DNA of 64,000 bases from Zopfochytrium polystomum (GCA_025765615.1 JAIVFJ010000214.1:1-64000); one strand, 5' to 3'. Shown: positions 19,340 through 31,700, numbered from the stretch's first letter. Numbers and translations: made by a program. Notes: a model not told the origin generated them from the sequence alone.

Positions 19340-19560
19340 TGCAGGAGCCCTCGTCGTCCCCAGCGATGGGGGGGAGAGAGAGAAGGGAGTCAACTATGTG
19401 GGGGTCGGAAGGTCGCCAGCAGGGAACTCGCACGCGGAACACCTGCAATTGTACACACACCCCACCAGGCTGCATCAGCAAGATCACTCGACCAACGGGC
19501 TTTATCGCATCGCACTCATACTCACACATCTCACTCTCACAGCAATAGCACCAAGGAAGG
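19340..19560 (+). repeat. dispersed repeat R3, copy 2
   Basis: Diverged second copy of the block order described at 17215-17430. This copy is CpG-richer than the first. Confidence 0.55.
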
Positions 19561-20019
19561 CACTCGGAGATTGAACTCTCAGGTGTTGGGGGCTGCACCG
19601 AGCGCAGCCACCTACACCCTCGTGGGGACGGGAAGGTTGGGGACGACGACGCTGTCGTCGTCGCCACCACCACCACTGTTGTCGCGGCGGGCGAGTGCCT
19701 GTGATCCTCACTCCAACACAGAGCCGGCAATGTCACACAGTCGCTGGTGGGGCCAGCTGCTTTCCCCACCCGCGGCCCCTTAAGAGAAGCCCCCGAAGGG
19801 ACCATGTACTCACCTGGGTGCATACCACCTCTCGCTACCCTCATCGTCGCGAGCCAGATGGATTTGAAGGGACTCTGTATTGGTGCCAAAGGACAGAAAT
19901 CAGATTGAAGAAAAAAGGAAAAAGAGAAATGGCCCAAAAGCAGAGAGAGAGAAATTGACAAGTCAACCCTCCTGACTTGGAGCATCCACCACCAATGCTC
20001 TAAGTCCCCCCAACCCTAT

Positions 20020-20560
20020 GCATGTATGTACAAGTGCTGAAAATAAATAATAAATTAGGTGGGCTTGGGGTACAGCCTGTCAGGCACCCCATCCCTAGGC
20101 GGTCGGGCAGTCTCCGTTAGTCACCGAAAAAGAAAAATATGTTGAGAAAACCCTGGCACAACGGAAACTGTTAAGACGAAAGTAGTAAAAGCAGACCCAA
20201 TAATAAAGACGGGTTAGCCGCAAATACACTTTGATAACGCCTTGGAAACTAAAGAACCGGGAGCAATAATAGGGGTCCCAATCCTTGCGGTTTTATGACA
20301 GGTACGCTTGTTTTTGCGAATAAAATCCCTAGACTTTATCACTGAGACCTCGGTGTAGTCTCACACATTGTGACTAATACCTAACGGTGCGGCGGCGCTC
20401 ACATAAGGAGATCTCCTCTATGCTCCACTGATCCACTGATCCATCCATCCCTCAGGTCAGGTTCTACGTCTACATCCTTCTGTCTTACGAAACGGGTGGC
20501 ATTATGTAATCTATTTATTATCTTTCATCGATGGTCAAAGTGTGGCTGGTGTTTATTCAT
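20020..20560. other. unexplained block, composition unlike flanks
   Basis: No long open frame and no match to the local repeat families. It contains many short CpG-containing words in contrast to its CpG-poor flanks. I cannot assign a function; candidates are an organelle-derived insertion or an old non-coding RNA or transposon end. Confidence 0.3.
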
Positions 20561-20924
20561 CATTATCGTCATCCATGCGAACAGAGCCAGAGGTAGATGG
20601 TTACTCTCCTGGGCGACATAAGGTCTAACCACAAGCAGGACTGGCGTACCAGCTCCGCACAAGTGCAAAGAGTCCAACCCAATGACAGGCAGCTCAACTT
20701 GTGTTATAGGAGGTTCAGAGGAGGCTCATTGGGTAGAACGGAAGGGGATTTCAGGAGAACACAATTGAATTTCTTAGAGATGGCATTTATTGAAGGGTGA
20801 GTTTGTAAAGTTAGGTGGGATTAATGAGGGTGCTCCCCCCATGGCAGCTATTTATAGGGAGGGGGGGAATTACGAAAGAAAGAAGAAAAAGAAAGCGGGA
20901 AGAAAGGAAGAAAACTGTTTGAAG

Positions 20925-20985
20925 TGCAAACAGTCCACTCTGAGTGAGGTAGTGGAAGGAGTGAATGAAGTGGAGATGTGTGTTT
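20925..20985 (+). repeat. dispersed repeat R1, short partial copy
   Basis: Only the left ~60 bp of R1 is present (AACAGTCCACTCTGAGTGAG, then GGAAGGAGTGAATGAAGT and GGAGATGTGTGT). Confidence 0.7.
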
Positions 20986-21147
20986 GTGAGAGAAAAATGA
21001 AATGATGGAAGAATTAAAAAGTAATGACAAGGCGACACTGACAAGAAAGGAAAGATTATTGAAAAGAAGCATTTATAAGATTGTGTAAGCATATAGACAA
21101 GGGGCTCTCAGTTACTCAGCCGCTAATTGTAACTCAAGAGCCAAAGG

Positions 21148-21566
21148 GTGTAAACAGTCTACTCTGAGCGAGTGAGTGGAAGGAGTGAATGAAGTGGAGA
21201 TGTGTGTTTGTGGGTAGTCCTTCTCCCCAACTTGGAGAGAAAGGAGAAAAACTTTGTTATGAATTATTGATACATGATGATGATATACACACTGTAATAG
21301 TTGCTAGGCAAGCGTGACCGGCACAGGGTGAAAACCTCTCCTATATTATCTGCTTGAGCAGAGGAGGAGGAAAACTGTTGACACTGGGTTTCTGTTCCAC
21401 TTAATACTCGGAGTATTTGTCATCAGCACAAGCCAGGGCCCAGATCTGCTTTGGGGGTGGCTCGCTCTCCCATGGGCATCGTGAGAACGATAACTGACAG
21501 TCACAATAGGTTCGGGTCTGTCTTGTGCCTCTTGCTGCTAACCAGTCAGTTCCGCTCAACAAAGGG
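21148..21566 (+). repeat. dispersed repeat R1, near-complete copy
   Basis: About 420 bp matching 24028-24422 over its whole length at high identity. Landmarks in order are GTAAACAGTCTACTCTGAG, CTTCTCCCCAACTTGGAGAG, TATGAATTATTGATACATG, GTTGCTAGGCAAGCGTGAC, GGTTTCTGTTCCACTTAATA and CTCTTGCTGCTAACC. It encodes nothing recognisable. Confidence 0.85.
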
Positions 21567-22857
21567 AGCTCTTTACAGTCTGCCACACACCAAATGGAGA
21601 TGGGCCTGCCCCAAGTTGATTCAATGTTTTGAACCCAAACACCAATTTTCTTGCTGTTGACGGACATTTGAATTTGACATATTGCTAATTTTACATCAAA
21701 TTTTGCCAACTTTGAATATAATACGAAATGTCTATTAATGAAGTTGAATTGAATCGAATTCAAACATTGAACTATAAAATTTCCTCAAAGTCCAGCCTGA
21801 TTCGGTCTGCGGCAGACCCTAGAGCTCTTCTCACTATCAAACATAGTGAAGTGCAGAGGAGGGAAAAAAGTCTTCAGACTCTCCGAATTTTCTGAATTCT
21901 CAGACAGAAGTCCATGGCAGAGAACTCTGTCAGTTTCCAATATTTTGTTGGGAGATTTTGTACACTGATAGGGCACTAGTAGTCAAATACATTAGAGAAT
22001 TTTGATGAGACGTCTGTGGCTCATTCTCCTGATAATAGGAATTTTACATGAAAATTTTGGAAATGAACTGCCTGTCAGATTTACACACTTTGCACACTGC
22101 AAACCAGTAGTACTGGTAAACAATCTGAAACAGATCACCACATACATTGCTTTGATATGATGAAATGGACTGTGGCATTTTCCAGCAGCTCCAGAAGTTG
22201 GAGAAGTCATCACAGCAAAACTTGCAAACTTATTGCTTGTTTTCAGCAAAATGTTTCACAAGCGCCTATCTTCTTCAGCAGCGTCTCTAAAGAGGCTTCA
22301 AATGGGAAGGTATTTGAGTTTAGAAATTGCATGTTTGCAAGTTATCTGGTTGCTCCAGCTTCTTTTGCTGCTGAAAATCACACAGTGTATTCAGTTTCAC
22401 ACTTGGTATTTGAAAAATGATGCGCTATCAATCAGCTCCTGTTGAGGCATTTTCGTGCAAACTGCTCAAAGAGAGCAACTCAAGAGGATCTGTCTATTCC
22501 CAGTGTTTTCTTATTTGATTGCTATTATCTGGGGACTGAGCTGCTGCAACTTCATAAAATTTTTTTGCAGCATATCACTCCACCAAATTCCTAATTGTGC
22601 TCAAAGTTTGGCATCAAAAGATTGAGAACTGGGAAAGTTTTGTATATTGGGCTTCTGTGAAGGATGCTGGAACTTTTTGCACTTTTTCCCCCCAACTGTA
22701 CAATGGAATTAGAGCTGGAAGCTTGACAATTAGTCTGAATATTTAGTCTGCATAGTAGAAAATTTCTGAGTAAACTTAATAAGAAGCGCAGAGATTGGAT
22801 ATCTGTATCTGCTTCATGTCTGCAAGAAAACCAGGATAATGAGAAGCACATGTAAGG
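21567..22857. other. AT-rich, no recognisable gene
   Basis: Short frames only, and none is protein-like. No tRNA or clear inverted repeat was found. Confidence 0.35.
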
Positions 22858-23325
22858 CAGTATGCAGAATGGTGAGGTGCACGGGCTTGAACCCATCACA
22901 CTGCCATAGATGGCCAAGAGAACCAATTCTCTTGTCACACACCAGGGGACTGCCACCCCCAGCTCATACACACAGTCAGAGAAGGAATAAGGGCAGGCAA
23001 GAAGACTTCAGGTACAGGTTCTAAGGGGCAACAAGAATGGGGGGTGGGCTGCTTAAATAGGAGAGGGTTGGAATCAGCAGGGTGAAGGAACAAGGAGGGG
23101 AAAAGAAGGGAAAACATATACAAAAGGACAAAACAATAAATAAAACAACAAAGAAGAGAGAGGAGGAGTGAGTCACCAAACAATGGGGCTGAGCCATCAA
23201 ACAAGGAAGACAGCTCAGAAAATCATGGAGCATTTCTTGGCATCAGCTGCCAAGAAAGATGGAGGAGATGGAGAGAGCTGCTTGGTGCAAAGAGAAAGAC
23301 AGTCACTCACAGCCACAAAAGAAAA
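22858..23325. repeat. dispersed repeat R2 with tRNA-like head, copy 1
   Basis: About 465 bp matching 24438-24898. One end (22865-22960) read on the minus strand resembles a type-II tRNA with a B-box (GGGTTCAAGCC). The other part has shared blocks AATAGGAGAGGGTTGGAATCA, GGGCTGAGCCATCAA and GACAGCTCAGA.AATCATGG. A tRNA-derived SINE is possible. Confidence 0.7.
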
Positions 23326-23654
23326 GAGAGACACACACAGAGACAGCAAACAAACAAATAAATAAAAGATAAACAGTAAAAACAGGAAAAACAGGATAAA
23401 CTACTAATTAAAAAAATAAGTAAAAATCATCAATAAAGAAAGGAGAAAAAGCCCTATGATCTCATACCCTTTCATGAGGCCTTTCATCATGGTAGCTTAT
23501 GTAGCAGCTCTGTGTTAGCTCTGTGTACACCTGGACTCTGTACTTCTACCCACTGAAGCACATCATCCTAATCCATTTCCAAAAGTGAGAGGGGCAAGGC
23601 TTAGTCATTGTGCAGAACTTAGCGTTTCTGCATCATTCAGTCAGTGACTGCCAG
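23326..23654. other. no recognisable gene
   Basis: A-rich sequence and short frames; nothing supported. Confidence 0.3.
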
Positions 23655-23735
23655 CATGTCTCAAACATAGCACCTTTCCCATTGAAGGGAGCGCTGTACA
23701 CCACTGAGCTAGAGTGCCTCTGGCCAGTAGTGCAG
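23655..23735 (-). pseudogene. tRNA-like relic
   Basis: The minus strand reads CTAGCTCAGTGGTGTACAGCG, a clear tRNA D arm, then a short stem with loop TTCAATG and a weak T-arm-like TTTGAGAC. The acceptor stem is not convincing. Confidence 0.4.
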
Positions 23736-24027
23736 AGCGGCCTGAGCCATTCGGCCTGCAACTTAGTGCGTAATAATAACATGAACAATATACATGGCTG
23801 CAGCTGAGAGACAGTCCAAATCTCAGTGGTTCGGCTTGCAGGGACAATAATAACCCATGAAAATAATAAGAAATGGGGTCCAGCTGTGTTACGTCACTTT
23901 CGTGAAACGTTGGTTTGGTCGAGTCAAATTGATAATCCTCACAAGTTATCAGTAAAAAAGCGGGGTATACTCTTTTTATTTGAGGTCGCAGGCTCAACAG
24001 CCTATCGTCCTCACAGTGGCTCCTAGC

Positions 24028-24422
24028 CAGTGTAAACAGTCTACTCTGAGTAAGGAGTGAATGATGTGGAGATGTGTGTTTGTGGTGGTCCTTCTCCCCA
24101 ACTTGGAGAGAAAGGAGAAAAAACTCTGTTATGAATTATTGATACATGATGATGATATACATGCTGTAATAGTTGCTAGGCAAGCGTGACTGGCACAGGG
24201 TAAAAACCTCTCCTATATTATCTGCTTGAGCAAAGGAGGAGGAAAACTGTTCACACTGGGTTTCTGTTCCACTTAATACTCGGAGTATTTGTCATCAGCG
24301 CAAGCCAGCGCCCAGGTCTGCATTGGAGGTGGCTTGCTCTGCCATGAGCATCGTGAGAACGATGACTGACAGTCACAATAGTGTGCCTCTTGCTGCTAAC
24401 CATTCAGTTCCACCTAACACCC
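24028..24422 (+). repeat. dispersed repeat R1, near-complete copy
   Basis: Second near-complete R1 copy. It abuts an R2 copy on its right, forming a compound repeat. Confidence 0.85.
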
Positions 24423-24437
24423 AGTCCAACCCAAACA

Positions 24438-24898
24438 GTATGCAAAATGGTGAGGTGCACTGGGGATTGAACCCAACACACTGCCATGATGGCCAAGAGG
24501 ACTTCAACCTCCTGCCACACACCAGGGGACTGCCACCCCCAGCTCTACATACAGTCAGGAAGAAAAGGGCAGGCAAGGCAACTTCAGGTACAGTTCTCAC
24601 AGTCAACAAGAACGGGGGGCAGCAGTTTAAATAGGAGAGGGTTGGAATCAAAGGGAGGAGAGGGAAAAGGAGGGAAAACACATACAAAACAACAAAGCAA
24701 TGAATAAAACAGTAAAGAACAGAATGGATGGGTGATTCACCAAATGGGGCTGAGCCATCAACAAAGAGAGACAGCTCAGAGAATCATGGGGCCATTTCTT
24801 GGCAGACAGCCACCAGAGCAGAGTGGAGGGGGGGTGGAGGAACTGGCAAGAAATGATTGGTGCAGACAAGAAGACAGTCACCACAGCCACAGAAATGT
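24438..24898. repeat. dispersed repeat R2 with tRNA-like head, copy 2
   Basis: Matches 22858-23325. The tRNA-like end read on the minus strand has GGGTTCAATCC (B-box) and an upstream A-box-like TGGCAGTCCCCTGG. Confidence 0.7.
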
Positions 24899-24969
24899 CT
24901 TCTCATTCCACTCATATGAGGCATTACATCATGGTAGCTGGGCATCTGGACTTTGGAGTTCTCCCACAG

Positions 24970-25440
24970 AAGTGGTTCAGTCCTTAGTCATTCATTATCG
25001 AAAGTCTTTGGCATGCGAGCCATCGGCGACTGCCATCGGCTGTATGGCAAAGCCACATCGGGCACGGTCGTCCTGTTCCCGCACAATGTGATCCAGGCTT
25101 CGGCGTAGCTGAGTCGCCAGAAGAAATGGTTGATTCGTCGTACGAGACCTCCAGCAGGATTGCACGATACTTCCGCAACAGGTGGAGGCTCGCGTTCCCT
25201 GTCGTCGAGCTGCGCTGTGTCCGCGTCCTGAACGAGATCCTCCAGAAGTTCAACTGGTGGATCAAGCACAGGGATCCCGCCTTGTACAGTGGCGACCCCG
25301 GCGACTTCAGCCCGTTAATAACCAGCTGCGCACACCAAAAAACATGCCGATGTCGGTGATCGAGAGGACGACGGCGGGGTCCAGGGGTACGGGCGGTCTC
25401 GAAGAGTGTGGAAAACGCGGGTGAACGCGTTACTGAGTAA
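24970..25440. other. GC-rich, coding-like but unidentified block
   Basis: Composition changes abruptly from CpG-poor repeats to CpG-rich DNA near 24,980. Both strands have protein-like stretches (plus: RYFRNRWRLAFPVVELRCV; minus: INHFFWRLSYAEAWITLCG), but frames are interrupted and no family is recognisable. This may be a decayed gene at the border of the gene block. Confidence 0.3.
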
Positions 25441-26156
25441 GTAAATGCAGCTGCGACGCGCCGACGAGCGAATCAATCGCAGAGGTTTTTTTTTTTCTCG
25501 AAGTTTCTGTGAACCAATACAGAAGGCGGAACCCATACTAACCTCAGCCTATATTAGTTTACTCTCCTTCGCACCGCAGTAGCGATGGCGAAGCCAACAG
25601 CGACATCATGACATCACCGCTACAATCAGAGAGTATTCCGCCGTCGTTTAGTCCAAGCACCACCGAAAAGACTGCTCCGCTAGCATCGGCCTATATCACT
25701 GATAGTTCGAGCCTCATTGATCTACTCCATCCCTCAAGCGACAGCCGATCGTGGCGCACGAAAAATCGTCGATCCAGTCTGCTCTGCCGCAAAATTCTGG
25801 TGGCTTTTGGAAAAGGTGGGGCGTCCAAACTTCACTAAAAATTTTGTAGTGGTGGGGCGCCGAGCGCAGCCAAGATAGCTTCTGTTATCAAAATGGGACA
25901 GAAATACAGTATAGAAATGAAAGACGAAAAGAGCCTCTTGTTCATCGAACTATGACCTGCAATTGTAGTTCTGTTTTTATCTCATTTGCGTAAACCAATT
26001 CAAACTCCGACAGTGGGTGGCGCGGAGGGAGGTGATAAAAATAGACCTCCTGCAAGGAAACTTTGGTTCTCGCATGGTCGGACAGAGCCCGATAAACCGG
26101 TGGATTCTTTTTTTTTTTCGCACGAAACCTCCGAAAGCCAACAAACCTCTTCACCC
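25441..26156. other. upstream region of the chitin deacetylase
   Basis: One small frame (25608-25838, 76 residues, Ser/Thr-rich start) has an ATG but no recognisable family. The rest is presumed 5' flank of the downstream gene. Confidence 0.3.
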
Positions 26157-27732
26157 ATGCGGAAAAGCTGCATCTTCGCTGGCGTCCTCGTGTCAACAAC
26201 GATCTCGGCGATAGCGGCCGCAGCGGACGCGCCAGTCGCGGCGTTGGGGCAAAGCCACTGGCAGCGGCTTCATCCTCCTTTCTTTCGCCGCCGACGGACC
26301 GATGGCGGAGCACCCATGAACGTCGTTGGACAGGCCGACCACCGACGGGTCCGGAGGGCCACCCTCACAAACGACGGATCGTGCGGTGGAAACGGCCTGA
26401 GCTGTCCTCCTGGCTACTGCTGCTCCGTGTACGGCTACTGTGGACAAACCAACGATTTTTGCGGTGCAGGCTGTCAGTCGAACTTTGGTCAGTGCGGGAA
26501 CGGAACGACGAGCGCCGGCGCCGGGACAACATCGCCCTCCTCGAGTTTAGGGGCCACTACGTACACAAAGGACGGTTCTTGCGGAGGAAGCAACAATTGG
26601 AGCTGCTATCCAGGCTACTGCTGCTCACAGTACGGCTTCTGCGGGCAGGCCATTGCGTACTGCGGAGCGGGTTGTCAGGCCAGCTTTGGACAGTGCGGGG
26701 ATGTCACAACTTCCAGCAGCACTTCGAATGCTGGGGGTGCGGGCACGAAATCGGTTCTCTCCACGACTCAGGCGGCCGCGGCTTCGGCATCGACTTCGTC
26801 TTCTGCTGATACGCAACCCACTTTTATTTCGACAACTGGCCGATGTGGTCAAGCATACGGACTCTGTCCCCTCGTAAGCATGTCTTTCTGATCAAAGCGT
26901 TCAATTGTGGAGATTAATGAGATATTTGAAGGGCCTTTGCTGCAGTCAATACGGCTACTGCGGCAGCTCCGCCTTCAACTGCAACCTCTCCTCCGGCTGC
27001 AACCCACTGTACGGCGACTGCGCGGGACTTCCCCAAGACCCGAATATCGCAGTTGTCTACAGCTGCACAGTTCCCGGGACCGTCGCTATTACCTTTGACG
27101 ACGGGCCCTACACGACCATGTCGACCATCGCGAACGCCTTCACAGGCGCCGGAGGGCATACCACCTTCTTTCTGAACGGCCAAAACCGCGGCTGCATCTA
27201 TGACCACGCCGCTGACGTCCTCGCGGCCTACCAGGCGGGGCACCAGATCGCCGCGCACACCTGGTCGCACCCAAACATCACCACGTTAACCGCCGCGGCG
27301 CTGCGCAGCGAGATCACGCGGCTCGACGACGCGATCAAGAGCATCACGGGCGCGCGGCCGCTCTTCTTCCGGCCGCCGCTGGGCGCATACAACAGGACGT
27401 CGGCGGACATTGTCGCGGCGGCGGGGTACACGCACATGGTGCTTTGGGACGTGACGCCGCAGGAGCTGTCGAACGGGAACGCGGGCAGCACGGCGGCGGA
27501 CGTGGTCAACGAGAAGGCGACGTACAATTCGGTAGATATGACGACTCCGCATATTTTCCTGCAGCACGGTACGCAGGCGCTGACGGTGTCGGACATGGTG
27601 CCGTTTATTATCGATTGGGCGATCGGGCGTAATCTGTCGATGGTCACGGTGGCGGAGTGCCTGGGCGGCGTGGCGATGTATCGAGATGTTGGGCTGCCAA
27701 GCGCGCGTGATGCCAGTTGGACGTGCTCGTAA
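26157..27732 (+). CDS. chitin deacetylase (CE4) with three chitin-binding CBM18 modules
   Basis: Exons 26157-26873 and 26932-27732 (58-bp intron, phase 0) encode 505 residues. A signal peptide (residues ~1-24, LVSTTISAIAAAADA) is followed by two complete hevein-type CBM18 modules, each with the CCS.YG(Y/F)CG core. A third module (CCSQYGYCGSSAFNC) is split by the intron. The NodB domain starts near residue 285: TFDDGP (~293), HTWSH, FRPPLGAYN, then LQHGT near the end. These supply the metal-binding D-H-H, the catalytic Asp and the C-terminal His. It should deacetylate chitin to chitosan at the wall. CBM18-deacetylase fusions are common in chytrids. It converges with the synthase gene to its right. 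Confidence 0.92.
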
Positions 27733-28778
27733 AGCCGCATAGGTTGCCGTAAGGCTGGACTGGATTGAAGAGGTTCTTTATGTCGGATCGCTCTATTGCC
27801 TCGTGAGATTCCTAAACTCACCCGGTCAAGCTGGTTTTATCCCTGAAAGCTCTCGGTCAATTCTGGCTTTGTTGTTATGTTGAACCTATACCCCATTTAA
27901 TTAGTATTCATCACACCTCTCCCGGGCTCTAGTGTTGAAGTATTCATCATTCCTTTGTATTTATTCCTCCTCGCGCGTTGAAGCAATGGGAGATGGTCTT
28001 AAAACACGAAACATTTTTTTGGTCGACGTAGAGCCAGGGGCAGGTGAGAAGACGGAAGAATGGGGGAGGGTGCAAGAAGAGCGGCTAGCAGCGAGCATCT
28101 GCCTCTCCGCCTCTTGCCTTCGCCACCTTTCGCCCAGGAGTTCACTTCGTGGAAAAGAGATTGAGACCTGAGCATCGATCAACGAAGGCGCCGAGTGGAA
28201 AGCAACTGCTTTCCATTGATGTGTTCTGTGTCTCTCTTTGCTTTGGGGATCCCGTTGGCAGAGTCCATGACTTGAGTTCAGCGCCTTCTCTTTATATCCC
28301 CCACTTCCCATCGGGTGGGTTTTGGCTACGGAAAGCGGGATGGGTTCGACTCTAAATCCTTTCTTTGTTGGAAGGGTTGTTGGAAGGGATAGGGAAGAGG
28401 CAGTCGCGTTGCGGCGTCTCCCAATCCACCCGAGCAGGCACAAGGGGTGCGATAACAACGAACGAGTTGGGATAAGGCAAGATAAATATGATTTGGTTTC
28501 CCGGTTGGGGCGGCACTTGGGTGGGCCGATAGAACAGAGAAGAATGATAATAACGAAGGAAATGGAAGATCGAGAAAACAGGAAAGGGAGAGAGAGTGAG
28601 AGCAGCGAAGGACGCCCATAACGGGTGCTTGGCGCTGAAACACAGCAGGCTATAAATTCTGGAGCTTGTCCAGGCGGGGCCGAATACTAGAACGAAAAGT
28701 GATAAAAGGAGAAGGGGCAAAGAGGAGCAAAATTATTGACTCGCGCGAAGGGTGACAACGCGTGAGCGTGAGCTCGAA
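27733..28778. other. convergent intergenic region
   Basis: Lies between the 3' ends of the deacetylase and the minus-strand synthase fusion. Open frames here lack family motifs. It probably holds both 3' UTRs. Confidence 0.5.
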
Positions 28779-31700
28779 CTATGAAGAAACCCAGAAGTCG
28801 CTAAACACAACGCCCGGCTGGAACCACGGCACGATGGTTCCCGCAAACAGCATGGCCGCCGTCACCACCGTGCCCAGCACTACGTCGAGGCAGTTGCGCA
28901 GCTTGATGGACGACCCGTACGTCCGGTCGTCCTCTGCCAGCGGCTTGGGCGGGTTTAGCGTGTGGTAAATGTACCTTACAAGCACCAGCGTCTCTTGCAG
29001 CGCGTACGTCAGAATCACAATGTCCAGCGCCAGTGGCCGCGGCGGCGATTGCGGGGGCTCTGGGAACACCGCGAAGGGGTCCGGCCTTGCGGGAGAAAGT
29101 ATCCGGTTAAGATTTTTGGGGAGGGGAAAAAAAGGGTAGGCCTGCATTGAATTTGAATACTACTCACTCTCTCGGCACGAATCCGTGGTTCTTCGACGCC
29201 CGCCAGATTGTGAAGGCCGAGCCGCCGAGCAGTGTAACCACCAGCAGTGCGTGGAACCAGCAGTGCGGCCATATACCTGTCGCCTTCTTCTTCTTCTTTG
29301 CGGCCCCCGTCACTGTCGCCTTGAACGTCTTCTGCTTGGCAAATGTCAACCCGTTCGTGATGAATGCATCTAGCAGATTGGCCAGCAGGAACCCGCCGCG
29401 TTGCAGGTCGCACCACATGTTCCACGACAGCGACCACCGGGGCGTCACGATAAGGAGAATCGACTGTAACAGCGTGAACGGGTAAAAGAAGAGTGCGATC
29501 ACCGGGATCCGATTCGAGAATAGGTTGAAGTCAGTCCACAAGTAGATGATCAGGAAGCATGTTGCGAGGAGACGGAGAATCGGGTACACAGCGTAGTTGA
29601 TGAATGTGAGCAGGTAGGTGATTGCTGTGCGCGGGAGAGGCGTGCATTTTTACTGTTTAGTGTGGCGAAACCCAAGAGGTGTGGACTCAACAAAAAGGAA
29701 ACGGGAAGGAAGGATACAGTACCTCTCCATCCCTTCATGCCACCAGATCCGAGACGCGCTTGGATGACTTGAAGCCCGCCGACCTGCCAGCGGGTCTGCT
29801 GACGACGCACCTCCTCGGCAGTCTGCGGGGTCGTGCCAAAGGCGAGGTTGCGGCGAAGGTACCTCGACTTCCAGCCCGCCCGGAAGAGGTCGAGGGCCAT
29901 CAGGTAGTCCTCACAGACTGAATCTGTGGGCATACCACCGATCGAGAGAAGGGCCTCGCGACGAACTAATGAAGTTTTGTGGTGTTTGGTTGGAAAGGAG
30001 AAGACACTTTAGCAAACTCGAAGACACCAACAATTATTCAACTGGGGAGAGACACGAATTAAACTCAACTCATAAAGTTCGTTCCGACACACGGCACGGC
30101 GCCGCGCGCGTCCAAGCTGGGCAACACGCGGTCGTAAAAGATTTGCGACCGCACGCAGAACGGGTCGCCCTCCAGCACGTCGCGGTACCGCTGCGGCGAC
30201 TGCACCCACCCGACCATCGGGTCGTCCAACAGGTTCGCCGCAAGCACGACCAGGGCCTCCTGCACGGGAATCATGTCGCAGTCAAGCACGAGAATCAGGT
30301 CTCCCGTCGTGACACTCAGCGCGTTGTTAATGTTGCCGGCCTTTGCGTGCCGGTTGTTGTCGCGAGTAATGTGTCGCACTACCCGCTCGTCGCCCCACGA
30401 CGCGCACAGCGCCGCCTTCTCAGTCGTCGGCGAGTCGTCCAGCACGTTAATCTGCACCCGCGAAACGAACGGCGGAACCAGCAGCTCGCAGCACGCCACC
30501 AGCGTCGCCTCCAGCGTTTCCACCGGCTCCTTGTAGCACGTCACGAAAACATCCACAGAGAACCGCCTCGATGCGTGGGCGGCTGTCAGCAAGCGCAGCG
30601 GCTCGGACAGCGTGATCTCTGTCCCCGCAACAGACGCCGCAGACGAGTTCGGGTCGCGCCGGCGCGGCGGCGCCGGCACCGCCGTGTCCCCGTTCGCCGA
30701 GGGCTCCCGTTGGATGCTATCGAAGCTTTCGTTCTCGTCTGGTGCGCTGGTCGGGGTCCTGTCGGCGTGCTCTTCGACCGTGAGCGACGGGAGTTCCTCC
30801 TCCTTTGAGAGTTCGCGCTCTTCGCCCTCCTCGTTCTCGTCTGTAAAGTCATACTCGCCGACGGCCGGGCCAAGAATGGGTTTTGGGATGGGTAAGTTGG
30901 CGATCGCCGTGAGCAGGTTCATCGAGTGGATCATGACCTCCACAAACAAGACGCAAATCTGCAGCCCGACTTCGACCGACGATACCGTCGAGGCAATGAG
31001 CACACTGCGCTGGAACGTGTACGCGACCAGCAGCAGCACGAGCAAGTGATGGACCGCCTTGTACGCGATCACACTCCAAACGGGACGGATAAACTCCTCC
31101 TCCACCGCCTCCGGGTTGACGCGCGCCGCCCAGATCCTGGCAGGCGTTTGGTTCATCTTGCGGATGCGCTCAGCCTCCATCACCGACCGTGGGCCACCCC
31201 ACGTTTTGCGCTTCATCGTGAAAACCGTGTAGACGTTGTAGAACGCATTCAGAATCGGCTGGCCGAGGAAGTACACCGGGAACCATGGAATGACTTCTGC
31301 CTGGCGGGTACCGAGCGCGGCCCAGATGACGATAAACCAGTTGAGTGTGACCAAGATCAGCAGGTTGATCTTTGCGACCGTCGAGACGCCCCAGAAGAGC
31401 AAGTTTAGCACCACCAACAGATCGATCATGCCACCGGCGAACCCGGCCATCAGTAGCGCCCGGTGGAACGTCACCAGTGGATGCCGACGCCACAGTCCAG
31501 CCGTCGACAAGTTGTGGATCTCGTTAGCAAGCATGCCCAGCGTCCATCGTCGACGCTGCTGGATCAGTACCATCAGCGTGTTCGGCACCTCTGTCGACGC
31601 ACGTCCGCCCAGACAGAAGCCGACAACCCCCTTGCCGCACCCGCGCGTCGCCTGCCGGTTCTCCGGGTCGCGGCTGCCGTGCATCTCGAGTAGGAACGTA

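Noticed and set aside
19266..19985. 239-codon minus-strand open frame
   Set aside because: Lies over repeat R3 and has no recognisable domain; likely chance.
27961..28458. 165-codon minus-strand frame between the deacetylase and synthase genes
   Set aside because: No family motif and low-complexity content; more likely 3'-UTR sequence.
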